Assembly (NCBI GenBank): GCA_027620655.1
Contig: JAQCDS010000001.1
Coordinates: forward strand, 1-64,000
Direction of reading: 5' to 3'
Length of the DNA stretch: 64,000 nucleotides
Source: Bacteroidota bacterium
GTDB taxonomy: Bacteria > Bacteroidota > Bacteroidia > Flavobacteriales > Flavobacteriaceae
Shown here: piece by piece, positions 18,268 through 27,900 of the stretch
Numbering within the stretch: position 1 is the first letter of the stretch
Layout: every line of letters starts with the position of its first letter
The notes under the pieces: generated by a model
The model's database searches: none
What the model was told of the DNA's origin: nothing
What the model saw: the letters and a program-made list of their open reading frames with translations, nothing else
Made by a program: the position numbers and the translations under genes

Positions 18268-19317
18268 ATGAATATTATCATGAAATTTAATTTACCTTTA
18301 AAAATCATGTTTTTTTTAACCTTTTTTGGTTGTAAAAAACCAATCTCAACACCTGTTTTTAATGCTGTTCAAATCACTCCCATTATTGAAGATTCAATGC
18401 TCAATATTAGAGCTATTGAATTGAATGATAAAGCATTGGTGGCGGTATCATCAATTGGTGACGTATATCATTTTGATTTAAAATCTAAATCATTAATAAA
18501 AAATCGTTTTACAAAAGACACCCTTAATGTACGTTCTATGGCATTAGTAGGCGAGACAGTATTTGCTTTAAGAATCGCAAGCCCTGCTTATTTATACAAA
18601 AATTCAAAATTAGTGTATTCTGAGTTGGATTCGAATGTTTTTTATGACAGTATGGATTTTTGGAATGCTCAAGAAGGTATCGCAATAGGTGATCCTACAG
18701 AAGATTGTTTGAGTATTTTATTGACTAGAGATGGTGGCGAAAATTGGTATAAAATTCCTTGTAAACAACTTCCAAAAGCAGTTAATGGCGAGGCAGCCTT
18801 TGCGGCGAGTGATACTAATATTTCAATTGTTGGAGATCACGTATGGATTGCAAGTGGAGGCGTGGCAAGTCGAGTGTTTTATTCACCAGATAAAGGTCAT
18901 TCATGGACGGTTTTTGAAACACCTATAGTTCAAGGTACCCCAACAACAGGTATGTATAGTATTGATTTTTATGATTCTAAAAATGGTTTTGCTGTTGGGG
19001 GTGACTATACCCAACCAAAATCTAATACCAACACTATTATAAAAACTTCTGATGGTGGGCAAACATGGTATGCGGTAGGCGATGAGAATAATCCAGGTTA
19101 TCGTAGTTGTGTGCAATATGTCCCTAATTCTGATGCTAAAGGTTTGATTGCTGTTGGTTTTGAGGGAATAGATTATAGCTCAGATACAGGTGCATCTTGG
19201 ACATCATTGAGTGATGAAGGTTTTTATACTTTAAGATTTTTAAATGACAGTATAGCTTATGCAGCAGGAAAAGGGCGTATAGTACAATTGGATTTTAAGA
19301 CAATAAAACGATATTAG
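18268..19317 (+). CDS. BNR/YCF48-like beta-propeller lipoprotein
   Basis: 349 residues from the first ATG; the internal ATG at 18280 (MKFNLPLKIM) gives a more compact lipoprotein signal, with lipobox Cys in LTFFGCKK. The mature part carries BNR/Asp-box style repeats (TRDGGENWYKI, SPDKGHSWTVFE, TSDGGQTWYAV, SSDTGASWTSL) expected to fold as a beta-propeller. Annotated in relatives as an oxidoreductase or photosystem-assembly-like protein, without real evidence of enzyme activity. Probably an outer-membrane-anchored periplasmic or surface protein. It converges with the exporter gene and overlaps it by 4 nt (19314-19317). Confidence 0.8.
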   Translation: MNIIMKFNLPLKIMFFLTFFGCKKPISTPVFNAVQITPIIEDSMLNIRAIELNDKALVAVSSIGDVYHFDLKSKSLIKNRFTKDTLNVRSMALVGETVFALRIASPAYLYKNSKLVYSELDSNVFYDSMDFWNAQEGIAIGDPTEDCLSILLTRDGGENWYKIPCKQLPKAVNGEAAFAASDTNISIVGDHVWIASGGVASRVFYSPDKGHSWTVFETPIVQGTPTTGMYSIDFYDSKNGFAVGGDYTQPKSNTNTIIKTSDGGQTWYAVGDENNPGYRSCVQYVPNSDAKGLIAVGFEGIDYSSDTGASWTSLSDEGFYTLRFLNDSIAYAAGKGRIVQLDFKTIKRY

Positions 19318-21143
19318 TCGAAAGATTGCATCATGACTAAGGAGTAGTAAACTCCTTTTTTATCTATAAGTTCTTGATGTTTACCTTGCTCAACCATTTT
19401 ACCTTGCTTCATTACGATGATATGATCTGCATTTTGAATGGTAGAAAGTCGGTGTGCAATAACCACAGAAGTTCTATTTTTCATCATATTTTCTAAAGCG
19501 TCCTGCACCAAACGTTCGCTTTCAGTATCAAGGGCAGAGGTAGCCTCATCTAAAATCATAATAGGAGCGTTTTTTAGAACGGCTCTTGCAATGCTTAAAC
19601 GTTGTTTTTGTCCACCAGAAAGACTGTTTCCAGCATCCCCAATATTGGTTTCAATGCCGTTTGGAAGCTCTTTTACAAATTCCCAAGCATTGGCAACTTT
19701 TAGGGCTTCTATAATCTCTTCGTCTGTGGCAGAATCTTTACCGATTTTTAGGTTATTTTTTATACTATTATTAAATAAAATAGAATCTTGAGTGACCAAA
19801 CCTATTTGTGAGCGCAAGGAGGTTTTGGTTGAATTTTTGATGTCATTTCCATCAATTGAAATCGTTCCTTCATTAACATCATAAAAACGTGTCAATAGAT
19901 TTGCAATAGTTGATTTTCCACTTCCTGATTGTCCCACCAAAGCCACACTTTGCCCTTTTTCAACAGTCATTGAGAAATCTTTTAAAACGTATTCATTTTC
20001 GTACTTGAATGAGACATTTTTGAGCTCTATTTTATCATTAAATCCAGATAATTTTATGGCATTATTATCCTCTGGCATTGTATCTTCATGATACAAAATT
20101 TCAAAAACTCTATCGGCAGCAGCAATACCATTTTTCACTCTATAGGATGCTTTACTAATGGCTTTTGCTGGAGTCAAAATCCCATAGGCTAAGGCCATAA
20201 AACCAATAAATGTGGTCCCTTCAATCACTTTTTCAATGAGTACAAGTTTACCACCATACCACAGCAATATTGCGATAGTAACAATTCCTAAAACCTCACT
20301 CAATGGTCCTGCTAAATTATTTTTTAATCCAATTTTATTGACAAGTTTTAAAATTCTATCAGCTGAATTAGTAAATCGTTTTTTGAAAGTATTTTCGGCA
20401 TTGTAACTTTTTACAATTTTTAGACCAGTAAGCGTTTCTTCAACAGTTGAAATAAGCTGTCCTGATTCTTGTTGTGCACGCAACGATTGTCTTTTGAGTC
20501 GTTTTCCAATACTTGAAATCAAAAATCCTGAAATTGGAATAAAAAGCAAGACAAAAATAGAAAGTTGCCAGCTTATACTAAACATTACAACAAGTGAAAA
20601 TATGATGGTCAATGGTTCTCTGACAATAAGTTCCAAAAGAATAAAAAACGAGTTTTGCATTTCATTGATATCCCCTAAAACACGAGCCATAATATCACCT
20701 TTTTTACGTTTAGAATAAAAGCTTATAGGAAGTTCAATAATATGTTTGTATATGTTCTTTCTTAAATCCGTTAAAACACCGTTTTTAAGATTCATAACAT
20801 GTTGCATGGAGAGATATCCAAATAAATTTTTTAGGAAAAAAGTAATGATTACCAGAGCAACAACTACCAAAAGTGCACTTTGTGGGTTGCCCTCGTCTAA
20901 AAGGGATGAAACTTTATAATTGAGTAAGTCGTTTCCATAATCTTTAAGCCCTCCAATTCCAGTCCAAACAGGTTCTTTGGCTATTTTTTTAGTTTTATCA
21001 AATAAGACATTAAGCATTGGAATAAGAGATACAAACGCCAAGGTGCTAAAAAGCGCATACAATAGGTTAAATACAATATTTAGGACTACATGTTTTTTGT
21101 AATTCTTTATGAAAGGCAATAATTGTAGTATGATTTTTTTCAT
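19314..21143 (-). CDS. ABC exporter, fused permease-ATPase (MsbA/MDR type)
   Basis: 609 residues: six transmembrane helices (about 15-310) and an ATP-binding domain with Walker A ALVGQSGSGKST, signature LSGGQKQRLSIARA, Walker B IMILDEATSALD and switch His in VVIAHRLSTIQN. One chain carries both domains, so it acts as a homodimer. MsbA-like lipid A or lipid-linked export is likely, but drug export cannot be excluded. The start is 1 bp after the stop of the phosphosugar mutase, and the gene runs with a glycosyltransferase and DUF4199 protein, suggesting an envelope-related unit. Confidence 0.92.
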   Translation of the reverse strand: MKKIILQLLPFIKNYKKHVVLNIVFNLLYALFSTLAFVSLIPMLNVLFDKTKKIAKEPVWTGIGGLKDYGNDLLNYKVSSLLDEGNPQSALLVVVALVIITFFLKNLFGYLSMQHVMNLKNGVLTDLRKNIYKHIIELPISFYSKRKKGDIMARVLGDINEMQNSFFILLELIVREPLTIIFSLVVMFSISWQLSIFVLLFIPISGFLISSIGKRLKRQSLRAQQESGQLISTVEETLTGLKIVKSYNAENTFKKRFTNSADRILKLVNKIGLKNNLAGPLSEVLGIVTIAILLWYGGKLVLIEKVIEGTTFIGFMALAYGILTPAKAISKASYRVKNGIAAADRVFEILYHEDTMPEDNNAIKLSGFNDKIELKNVSFKYENEYVLKDFSMTVEKGQSVALVGQSGSGKSTIANLLTRFYDVNEGTISIDGNDIKNSTKTSLRSQIGLVTQDSILFNNSIKNNLKIGKDSATDEEIIEALKVANAWEFVKELPNGIETNIGDAGNSLSGGQKQRLSIARAVLKNAPIMILDEATSALDTESERLVQDALENMMKNRTSVVIAHRLSTIQNADHIIVMKQGKMVEQGKHQELIDKKGVYYSLVMMQSFD

Positions 21144-21144
21144 T

Positions 21145-22884
21145 CTAAATGAGTTGCATTGAAGCTATAATTTTATCAATCTTTTGTTCTAAAACATGAT
21201 TTACTTCTTCGTAATTATTACTACTTAATAGTATTGTATTGACACTAATGTAGAATTTTATTTTGGGTTCAGTTCCACTTGGTCTCAATGCTATTTTACT
21301 ACCATCTTCTGTTGTAAATATAAGAACGTTTGCTTTTGGGATTGCAATTTCAGTTGAAGAATTATTTATCATATTCTTCGAAATTGATGACAAGTAGTCA
21401 TCTATGCGTACTACTTTTGAGTTGTTTATACTTTCATGTGGATTGTTTCGAGCTTGATCCATAATATTTTGAATTTCTTCGGCGCCTTTTTTTCCTTTTT
21501 TAGTCATAGAAATCAGACGTTCTTTATAAAACCCATGTGTACAGTATAGTTCAATAAGTTCTTTAAAAAATGAACTTCCGTTGGCCTTTGTTAGAGCTGC
21601 AATTTCACAAGCAAGTAGAGTAGAAGTTACCGCATCTTTATCACGAACAAAATCTCCGACCATAAACCCAAAACTTTCTTCACCCCCACCAACAAAATCC
21701 ATTGTGGGATACTCCTCAATCATTTTGGCGATCCATTTGAATCCTGTAAGTTCAATTTTGCATTCTACCCCAAAATGTTCTGTTAATTTTGGCAACATTG
21801 GAGTTGAAACAATAGTTGAACCTACAAATTGGTTACCATTAATTTTACCTTGGTTTTTCCATTGATCCAGTAAAAACTTGGTCATGATTACCATGGTTTG
21901 GTTACCATTCAAAAGTGTAAGTTGTCCTTTTGTATTTCGAACAGCAATTCCCAAGCGATCACAATCAGGGTCTGTGCCAATAACAATATCTGCATTCACC
22001 TTTTCGGCTAATTCTAAAGCCATTTCTAAGGCTTCGGGTTCTTCAGGATTAGGAGATTTTACAGTTGGAAAATCACCGTTTGGAGTTGCTTGTTCTTCAA
22101 CAATATGCACGTTGGTGTAGCCCGCTTTTTTCAATGTTTCTGGAACTGCTGTTATAGAGGTTCCATGCAGTGATGTAAAAACAACCGTTAAGTTTTCTCT
22201 GTTGGTGTTCTTATTTTTATCTAGCGTTCCATTTTTTACAGATGCATTTATAAATACATCGTCTATGTCTTTTCCAATGGAATGGATGAGGTCTTTTTTT
22301 GCAGAAAAATTAATTTCGGTATAATCTAAACCATTGATGATCGAAATAATGGCTTTGTCATGCGGTGGAACAAGTTGTCCACCATCTTCCCAGTATACTT
22401 TGTAGCCGTTGTATTCTGGTGGGTTGTGTGATGCGGTAAGTACAATTCCGCACTGGCAATTCAGATGTTTTACAGCAAATGACAACTCTGGAGTAGCGCG
22501 TAAATCTTCAAATAAAAACACTTCAATACCATTAGCTGAAAAGACATTAGCTACAATTTTCGCAAAGGTTTGACTGTTATGTCTGCAGTCATAAGCAATT
22601 GCAACTTTGAGGTTTTTATTGGGATAAATTTGTTTGAGATAGTTGGATAGCCCTTGAGTATTTCTCCCCAAGGTATACTTGTTTATACGGTTGGTACCAA
22701 CCCCCATAACGCCACGCATTCCGCCAGTTCCAAAATCAAGGTTTTTATAAAATCGATCTTCTAATTCTTCGGGGTTGTTTTCTAAGCTTTGAATTTCAGA
22801 ACGTGTATTCTCGTCAAATAAATCTGATGACCAGTGGTCAACTTTTTTTGCTATTTGAGGGCTTAGTTTTGTCATTTTATACAT
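21145..22884 (-). CDS. Phosphosugar mutase (phosphoglucomutase/phosphomannomutase family)
   Basis: 579 residues, long for the superfamily and typical of the PGM2-like class. The active phosphoserine loop is VLTASHNPPEYNGYKVYW, the Mg loop DPDCDRLG, the sugar loop GGGEESFG and the phosphate-binding loop RPSGTEPKIKFY; all are intact. It interconverts hexose 1- and 6-phosphates, feeding sugar-nucleotide or glycogen synthesis; glucose or mannose preference is not decidable here. ATG at 22884 lies 4 bp after the stop of the 55-residue gene; ATG at 22875 is an alternative. Same-strand unit with the GT2 gene and the exporter. Confidence 0.93.
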   Translation of the reverse strand: MYKMTKLSPQIAKKVDHWSSDLFDENTRSEIQSLENNPEELEDRFYKNLDFGTGGMRGVMGVGTNRINKYTLGRNTQGLSNYLKQIYPNKNLKVAIAYDCRHNSQTFAKIVANVFSANGIEVFLFEDLRATPELSFAVKHLNCQCGIVLTASHNPPEYNGYKVYWEDGGQLVPPHDKAIISIINGLDYTEINFSAKKDLIHSIGKDIDDVFINASVKNGTLDKNKNTNRENLTVVFTSLHGTSITAVPETLKKAGYTNVHIVEEQATPNGDFPTVKSPNPEEPEALEMALELAEKVNADIVIGTDPDCDRLGIAVRNTKGQLTLLNGNQTMVIMTKFLLDQWKNQGKINGNQFVGSTIVSTPMLPKLTEHFGVECKIELTGFKWIAKMIEEYPTMDFVGGGEESFGFMVGDFVRDKDAVTSTLLACEIAALTKANGSSFFKELIELYCTHGFYKERLISMTKKGKKGAEEIQNIMDQARNNPHESINNSKVVRIDDYLSSISKNMINNSSTEIAIPKANVLIFTTEDGSKIALRPSGTEPKIKFYISVNTILLSSNNYEEVNHVLEQKIDKIIASMQLI

Positions 22885-22888
22885 TTTT

Positions 22889-23056
22889 TTAAAGACAATG
22901 GTCGTTTAAGGGAATTTCACTACTATTTTTATAATCAGAAATCAAAACAATATTTTCAGCAGAAGATTGTAATTTAGAGCCATCCTTGTAGACAATTTGT
23001 ATTTTTCCACAATCCCAAGACACTTTTTTTATATTTTCTATAGGTAATTGTTTCAT
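22889..23056 (-). CDS. Small hypothetical protein, 55 residues
   Basis: An ATG (23056) to TAA (22889) frame of 55 codons fills the gap between the GT2 glycosyltransferase and the phosphosugar mutase on the same strand. It begins MKQLPIENIKKVSWDCGKIQ, then a short basic/hydrophobic alternation (IVYKDG, AENIVLISDY) that reads like a small beta-rich domain, and ends NDHCL. It has two Cys (16 and 54). No signal peptide or membrane helix. I do not recognise a family. Its ends abut the mutase start by 4 bp, which supports a translated gene in the same transcript. Confidence 0.5.
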   Translation of the reverse strand: MKQLPIENIKKVSWDCGKIQIVYKDGSKLQSSAENIVLISDYKNSSEIPLNDHCL

Positions 23057-23112
23057 CTGAGTTCGTTTTATTTTTTTGCAAATGTAAATATTTGCTTTCG
23101 TTTAAATTAATT

Positions 23113-24063
23113 TTAACGTGATTTCGTTGTAGCGCTAATATGATAGCGTTCTTTGTTGTTTCTAGATTGTAAAATAATTTCGCCCAAAAAACCAGCCACA
23201 AAAAACTGAGTTCCAATCACCATAGTAGTGAGTGCAATAAAAAATTCTGGGCGTTCGGAAATAAGACGACCGGTGGGGTTAAAATAGAGTTTGTCTAACC
23301 CCAAATAGAAGGCAAATCCAAAGCCAACAATAAACATTAATACGCCTAGCAGTCCAAAGAAGTGCATTGGGCGTTTTGCAAATCTGGAGATGAACCAAAT
23401 TGTGATTAAATCTAAAAATCCATTTATAAATCGTTCCATACCGAATTTTGTTTTTCCATACTTTCTTGCTTGATGCACCACGGGTTTTTCAATGATATTT
23501 TTAAATCCAGCATTGACCGCCAAAACAGGAATATAGCGGTGCATTTCTCCATAAACCTCGATGCTTTTTACTACCTCTTTTTTGTAGGATTTTAGCCCAC
23601 AATTGAAATCATGTAGTTTTAGACCTGATATTTTTCGAGCGGCCCAATTGAAAAGTTTTGAGGGTAAATTTTTTGTGAAATAAGCGTCATAACGCTTTTT
23701 TTTCCAACCCGAAACAATGTCGTGGTCGTTGTTTTTTATAAGGTGAAAAAGTTCTGGAATTTCATCGGGGCTATCTTGCAAATCGGCATCCATTGTAATA
23801 ATTACATCACCTTTTGCTTTTTCAAAACCGGCATGAAGGGCTTGAGATTTTCCAAAGTTTTTTGAAAACTTTATTCCCAAAACCGACGGGTTTTTTTCAC
23901 TTAAATTAGTGATGACTTCCCAAGACTGATCCGGGCTGCCATCATCAATAAAAATAAGTTCATAAGTCAACTGATTGGACTGCATGACTTGTGCAATCCA
24001 ATCATGGAGTTCTACCAATGAGTCTTGCTCATCCAAAAGGGGTATGACGACAGAAATATCCAT
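23113..24063 (-). CDS. Family 2 glycosyltransferase with C-terminal membrane helices (DPM1/ArnC-like)
   Basis: 316 residues. The N-terminal GT-A domain has VVIPLLDEQDSL, FIDDGSPDQSWEV and the DxD-type DADLQDSPDE; two hydrophobic helices at about 230-260 and 275-300 anchor it in the inner membrane. Such enzymes pass a sugar to a polyprenyl phosphate carrier. Probable substrate is a UDP- or GDP-sugar with undecaprenyl phosphate; this is inference. It follows DUF4199 by 33 bp and precedes the small protein, mutase and exporter, an arrangement that suggests cell-envelope glycan work. Confidence 0.9.
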   Translation of the reverse strand: MDISVVIPLLDEQDSLVELHDWIAQVMQSNQLTYELIFIDDGSPDQSWEVITNLSEKNPSVLGIKFSKNFGKSQALHAGFEKAKGDVIITMDADLQDSPDEIPELFHLIKNNDHDIVSGWKKKRYDAYFTKNLPSKLFNWAARKISGLKLHDFNCGLKSYKKEVVKSIEVYGEMHRYIPVLAVNAGFKNIIEKPVVHQARKYGKTKFGMERFINGFLDLITIWFISRFAKRPMHFFGLLGVLMFIVGFGFAFYLGLDKLYFNPTGRLISERPEFFIALTTMVIGTQFFVAGFLGEIILQSRNNKERYHISATTKSR

Positions 24064-24096
24064 TCGGTTGACTTACAAACCCCAAAAATAGCGAAA

Positions 24097-24627
24097 TTAA
24101 GCTTTGCTTGTATCTGTTTTCTTAACGATTAGTGCAATGATCAACCCAATAACCGCATAAAGCGCCAAGCTAAATACATAAGATTGCAGTTGAGATCCAA
24201 TCGAAAAGTTATCTTTTTTACTGGCTTCATCAAGTGCCGCTGCCATGGCCTCCTGTGGCATACCAAATCTTTCCATCATTTGTTTTGATTTTAAAAGAAT
24301 TTGCTCATTGAGGTGTGTAGCGGCTTCTGGATCGATAACGTTAAAAATAACAATACCAATCACAGTGCTAATCGCTGTTCCTAAAGTAATGGTGATAAAA
24401 TAATTGACAAAGGCCTCTTTAAAAGAAATAAACCCTCCATTGTTGTTTTTGGCACGTTTGGCTGCGACAATACCAAAAGCGATAACGACGGCAAGTAAGG
24501 CTACGCTAAACCACCATTCGACCATAAGGTCAAGGTTGACAGCATAAATAAGAACCACAATAGCGGCCAATGTGGCACCAAGGTAAAGCCCAAGATTGAT
24601 TGAATTTGATTTGTTGGTTGGTTCCAT
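24097..24627 (-). CDS. DUF4199 membrane protein
   Basis: 176 residues with four hydrophobic helices (about 12-30, 38-56, 75-100 and 145-168), a pattern of the DUF4199 family found almost only in Bacteroidota. The region between helices 3 and 4 is charged and helical (EQILLKSKQMMERFGMP). Function unknown. It is the first gene of the minus-strand run with the GT2 gene and in relatives often has that same neighbour, so a link to the glycosyltransferase is plausible but unproven. Divergent from L31. Confidence 0.85.
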   Translation of the reverse strand: MEPTNKSNSINLGLYLGATLAAIVVLIYAVNLDLMVEWWFSVALLAVVIAFGIVAAKRAKNNNGGFISFKEAFVNYFITITLGTAISTVIGIVIFNVIDPEAATHLNEQILLKSKQMMERFGMPQEAMAAALDEASKKDNFSIGSQLQSYVFSLALYAVIGLIIALIVKKTDTSKA

Positions 24628-24716
24628 AAGATATAATTTTTAAGATTTGTTTATTAGATGCAAGTTAGTGGAAAATGTTACATAATATAATGAAAAATAA
24701 AAAATAAAATAATCTG

Positions 24717-24746
24717 TTGTAGATTTATAAAAAATGCATAAATTTG
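24717..24746 (+). promoter_or_regulatory. Promoter of rpmE (L31)
   Basis: TTG at 24717-24719, 19-bp spacer, then TAAATTTG at 24739-24746, a full Bacteroidota promoter. It would start transcription near 24752, which rules out translation from the upstream in-frame ATG at 24734 and fixes the start at 24782. Confidence 0.75.
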
Positions 24747-24781
24747 CAACTCGAAAAAAAATCGAATTTAATACAAAAGAG

Positions 24782-25033
24782 ATGAAAAAAGATATACATC
24801 CAGAAAATTACAGATTAGTTGCGTTTAAAGACATGTCCAATGACGATGTTTTTTTAACTAAATCTACTGCCGATACCAACGAAACGTTAGAAGTTGATGG
24901 TGTAGAGTATCCACTAGTTAAAATGGAAATTTCTAGAACATCTCACCCGTACTACACTGGCAAATCTAAACTTGTAGATACTGCTGGACGTATTGATAAA
25001 TTTAAAACGAAATACGCTAAATTTAAAAAGTAA
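24782..25033 (+). CDS. rpmE: 50S ribosomal protein L31, type B (zinc-free)
   Basis: 83 residues beginning [11 protein letters not shown], the normal N-terminus. An ATG 48 bp upstream is in frame but sits inside the promoter. No Cys is present, so this is the zinc-independent (C-minus) form, classed as type B; it has the type B insert ([20 protein letters not shown]) and [21 protein letters not shown]. Monocistronic, with its own promoter and a strong terminator. Part of the large ribosomal subunit at the central protuberance. Confidence 0.96.
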   Translation: MKKDIHPENYRLVAFKDMSNDDVFLTKSTADTNETLEVDGVEYPLVKMEISRTSHPYYTGKSKLVDTAGRIDKFKTKYAKFKK

Positions 25034-25060
25034 TTTAGCCCACCAAAATATATAAAATAC

Positions 25061-25088
25061 GCCCTTCAAAATTTTGAAGGGCTTTTTT
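25061..25088 (+). terminator. Rho-independent terminator of rpmE
   Basis: Perfect 22-bp palindrome at 25061-25082 (GCCCTTCAAAA arm) followed by six T. It lies 28 bp after the L31 stop. Confidence 0.9.
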
Positions 25089-25113
25089 ATTACTTTTACA
25101 AAAAAGATTTTAA

Positions 25114-26289
25114 ATGAATTATATCCTCTTTGATGGCCCTTTTAGAAACGCCTTGTTGCCGTTTACGTATACAAGACCTGTTGCGGATATTCGTTTTGGT
25201 ATTTTGACGATTCGCGAAAAGTGGGAACGGTATTTAGGGGCTACCACAACAACCATAACAGAGGATTATTTGGTTTCTAAATTCCCAATGGTAGAATTGG
25301 AAGAGAATACGCTCATTAATGCATCTTATACGCCAAATGAGAACTTGGTAGAAATGATTCAAAATCTAAAGCCAAAGCAGGTGATTTATGATGGGGAAGT
25401 TGTTGTAGCATTTAGAGCTGCAGAAACACAAAGTGAAATTGATTTTGATGCTTTTGAACCACTAGTTTGTCCAGAATTGACTTTGTCTGTAAAAAATACA
25501 TGGTCTATATTTCAATTGAACGGCGCTGCCATAGAAGCTGATTTTCAACTGATTACAAAAAATAGAACATCACAACCCCTTCCAGAACAGGTTGTTGCTT
25601 TTAATGCTACACAAATTTTTATTGAAGAAGGTGCAGCGCTGCCACTCTGTGTTTTAAATGCCAAAAATGGCCCAATTTATATTGGAAAAGATGCAGAGAT
25701 TATGGAAGGCAGTATGGTTCGTGGACCTTTTGCACTATGCGAAAATTCTGTGCTTAAAATGGGAGCAAAAATTTATGGCCCTACCACCATTGGCCCAAAT
25801 TCAAAAGTTGGGGGTGAGGTCAATAATGCTGTATTTTTTGGCTTTAGCAATAAAGCTCATGATGGATTTTTGGGTAATTCTGTGATTGGTGAATGGTGTA
25901 ATTTGGGTGCAGACACAAACACTTCTAACCTTAAGAACAACTATGCAGAGGTACGTCTTTGGAATTATGAGTCCGAAAATTTTGCCAAAACAGGATTGCA
26001 ATTTTGTGGGCTTTTGATGGGCGATCACAGTAAATGTGGTATCAATACGATGTTTAATACTGGAACAGTAGTAGGGGTGAGTGCCAATGTTTTTGGAAGT
26101 GGATTTCCACGAAATTTTATACCAAGTTTTAGTTGGGGAGGCCATAGCGGTTTAAGTACTTATTTAACCAAAAAAGCCTTTGAAGTTGCACAAGTTGTAA
26201 TGAAAAGACGAGGGGTAGAATTTACAGATATCGACGCTGCAATTCTTACCGAAGTTTTTGAGCAAACCAAAGGGTATAGAACTGCCTAG
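25114..26289 (+). CDS. GlmU-like putative sugar nucleotidyltransferase/acetyltransferase
   Basis: 391 residues of the alternative GlmU family of Bacteroidota. The N-terminal half has MNYILFDGPFRNALLPFTYT and RPVADIRFGILTIREKW. The second half is a left-handed beta-helix with hexapeptide repeats (IYIGKDAEIMEGSMVRGP, KIYGPTTIGPNSKVGGEV) and an acetyltransferase-like tail. Family work predicts formation of UDP-GlcNAc or a related sugar nucleotide, but the N-terminal half lacks a plain GxGTRM pyrophosphorylase loop, so the nucleotidyl activity is uncertain. It follows rpmE and its terminator, and converges with the substrate-binding protein with a 4-nt stop overlap (26286-26289). Confidence 0.85.
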   Translation: MNYILFDGPFRNALLPFTYTRPVADIRFGILTIREKWERYLGATTTTITEDYLVSKFPMVELEENTLINASYTPNENLVEMIQNLKPKQVIYDGEVVVAFRAAETQSEIDFDAFEPLVCPELTLSVKNTWSIFQLNGAAIEADFQLITKNRTSQPLPEQVVAFNATQIFIEEGAALPLCVLNAKNGPIYIGKDAEIMEGSMVRGPFALCENSVLKMGAKIYGPTTIGPNSKVGGEVNNAVFFGFSNKAHDGFLGNSVIGEWCNLGADTNTSNLKNNYAEVRLWNYESENFAKTGLQFCGLLMGDHSKCGINTMFNTGTVVGVSANVFGSGFPRNFIPSFSWGGHSGLSTYLTKKAFEVAQVVMKRRGVEFTDIDAAILTEVFEQTKGYRTA

Positions 26290-27881
26290 TTTTTTTGTAC
26301 ATTTTTGAGCTCTAACAGGTTTGTTGGATTAATGCCCAATCCTTTAATATTTTTTTGTGTAAAACGCAAAACTTCATCATAAAACAACACCACAACAGGA
26401 GCTTCTTCTAGGACAATTTGATCCATTTTTTTATATAAATTGATACGTTTATCTACATTAGATTCCGACATGGCTTTGGTATAAATACTATCAAATGTTG
26501 CGTTTTTAAAATGAGTATAATTGGGTCCATTTGGTGTAAAATTTTCGCTGTAAAACAGCGATAAATAATTTTGTGCATCGGGGTAGTCGGCAACCCAACT
26601 GGCTCGGAAAACATCTAATTTTCCGTTGGCCTTTGCTGTTTTTAAAGAAGATGATGGCATCACTTCAATAGTAACGTTAATCCCAATATCCAGCAGTGCT
26701 CGTTGAATAAATTCACAAAAATTCAAATAATTTTCGTTGGTCGAAATGCTAATTGTGGGCGAGGTGTTTTTTGATAATTTTTTGTATTCTTCGACCAAAA
26801 TTTTTGCTTTTTTTGGATCATATTGATATCCCGAAAATTCATCATAACCAGGGAGACCTTTGGGAATAAATCCACCATTGGCAGCAATGCCAATTCCATT
26901 TCGAAGATAAAGCATCATTTTTTTTCTATCGAAGCCATAATTAATCGCTTGTCTTATCAATTTACTTTCCACTTCTGATGTTGTAGATTCCATAAAAAAA
27001 CCTAAATATTCTGTGTTTAGATAAGGACTTCGAAGCATTGAAAATTTGTTGTTGTATTTTGGACTTAATTGACCTGATGAAGTTAAAATATCATCTTTAT
27101 AAGACGCATCGAGTCCAGAAACAAAATCAAGATTTCCTTGAACAAACTGTAAATATTCACTTTGTTTATTGGGTAAAAAACTGATGGCAATAGCTTCTAA
27201 ATATGGAAGTTGTTCTCCATTTGTATCAACTTCAAAATAGTTTTTATGTTTTCTAAAAACGAGTTTGTTTTTTTCCCACCAACGTTTAAATTTAAAAGGC
27301 CCTGTTCCAATGGGGTTGGCTCTAAAATTTGTACCATAAAACGCCACGATTTCTTTTGGAACTACACTTAAATATTTCATAGTAAGCAATCCTAAAAATG
27401 CTGGAAAAGGATACTTTAGTTTAATCTGAAATGTATTAGAATTAATGGCTTTATAATCTTCCACTGCTTCTAAAACCCATCCTCCAGGAGAAGCTATTTT
27501 TGGATCTTTTAGCCGATTAAAACTATACACAAAATCTTCGGCTGTGACTGTTCTTGTTTGTTTTTCTCCAAATTCAAAATGGGGATGAAAAAATACATCA
27601 TCACGAAGTTTAAATGTATACAGAGTTCCATCCTCAGATATTGTCCAAGACGAAGCAATACAGGGTGTGATTTGCATCCTTTCATCCATTTGAACAAGTC
27701 CATTAAAAAGTTGATGAATAGCCCAAATATCGGCATTATCTTTTGCAAAAGCGGGGTCTAATCCACTGATATTTTTATGCTCATTATATCGAAAAACAGT
27801 GTTGTCTTTAATGAGATTATCAGAGTTACTACACCCTAAACCACTCATCAAAATGAAAAATGCTAAGCAATTTTTGAGCAT
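26286..27881 (-). CDS. Extracellular solute-binding lipoprotein, family 5 (peptide/nickel type)
   Basis: 531 residues from ATG at 27881 (MLKNCLAFFILMSGLGCSN), with lipobox Cys at position 17. The longer frame start at 27908 overlaps the -33 box of the opposite mtaB promoter, so I prefer the internal one. The mature part follows SBP_bac_5: RYNEHKNISGLDPAF, WTISEDGTLYTFKLRDDVFFH, NPIGTGPFKF and DYPDAQNYLSLFYS. It likely binds oligopeptides or another small ligand at the outer face. No permease or ATPase genes are next to it, so it may work with an unlinked transporter. Confidence 0.88.
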   Translation of the reverse strand: MLKNCLAFFILMSGLGCSNSDNLIKDNTVFRYNEHKNISGLDPAFAKDNADIWAIHQLFNGLVQMDERMQITPCIASSWTISEDGTLYTFKLRDDVFFHPHFEFGEKQTRTVTAEDFVYSFNRLKDPKIASPGGWVLEAVEDYKAINSNTFQIKLKYPFPAFLGLLTMKYLSVVPKEIVAFYGTNFRANPIGTGPFKFKRWWEKNKLVFRKHKNYFEVDTNGEQLPYLEAIAISFLPNKQSEYLQFVQGNLDFVSGLDASYKDDILTSSGQLSPKYNNKFSMLRSPYLNTEYLGFFMESTTSEVESKLIRQAINYGFDRKKMMLYLRNGIGIAANGGFIPKGLPGYDEFSGYQYDPKKAKILVEEYKKLSKNTSPTISISTNENYLNFCEFIQRALLDIGINVTIEVMPSSSLKTAKANGKLDVFRASWVADYPDAQNYLSLFYSENFTPNGPNYTHFKNATFDSIYTKAMSESNVDKRINLYKKMDQIVLEEAPVVVLFYDEVLRFTQKNIKGLGINPTNLLELKNVQKN

Positions 27882-27900
27882 AAAGAAATTAGAGGTGTAC

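Noticed and set aside
22974-23216. 80-codon minus-strand frame overlapping the GT2 and 55-residue genes
   Set aside because: It is a shadow in another phase of both genes and shows no conserved pattern.
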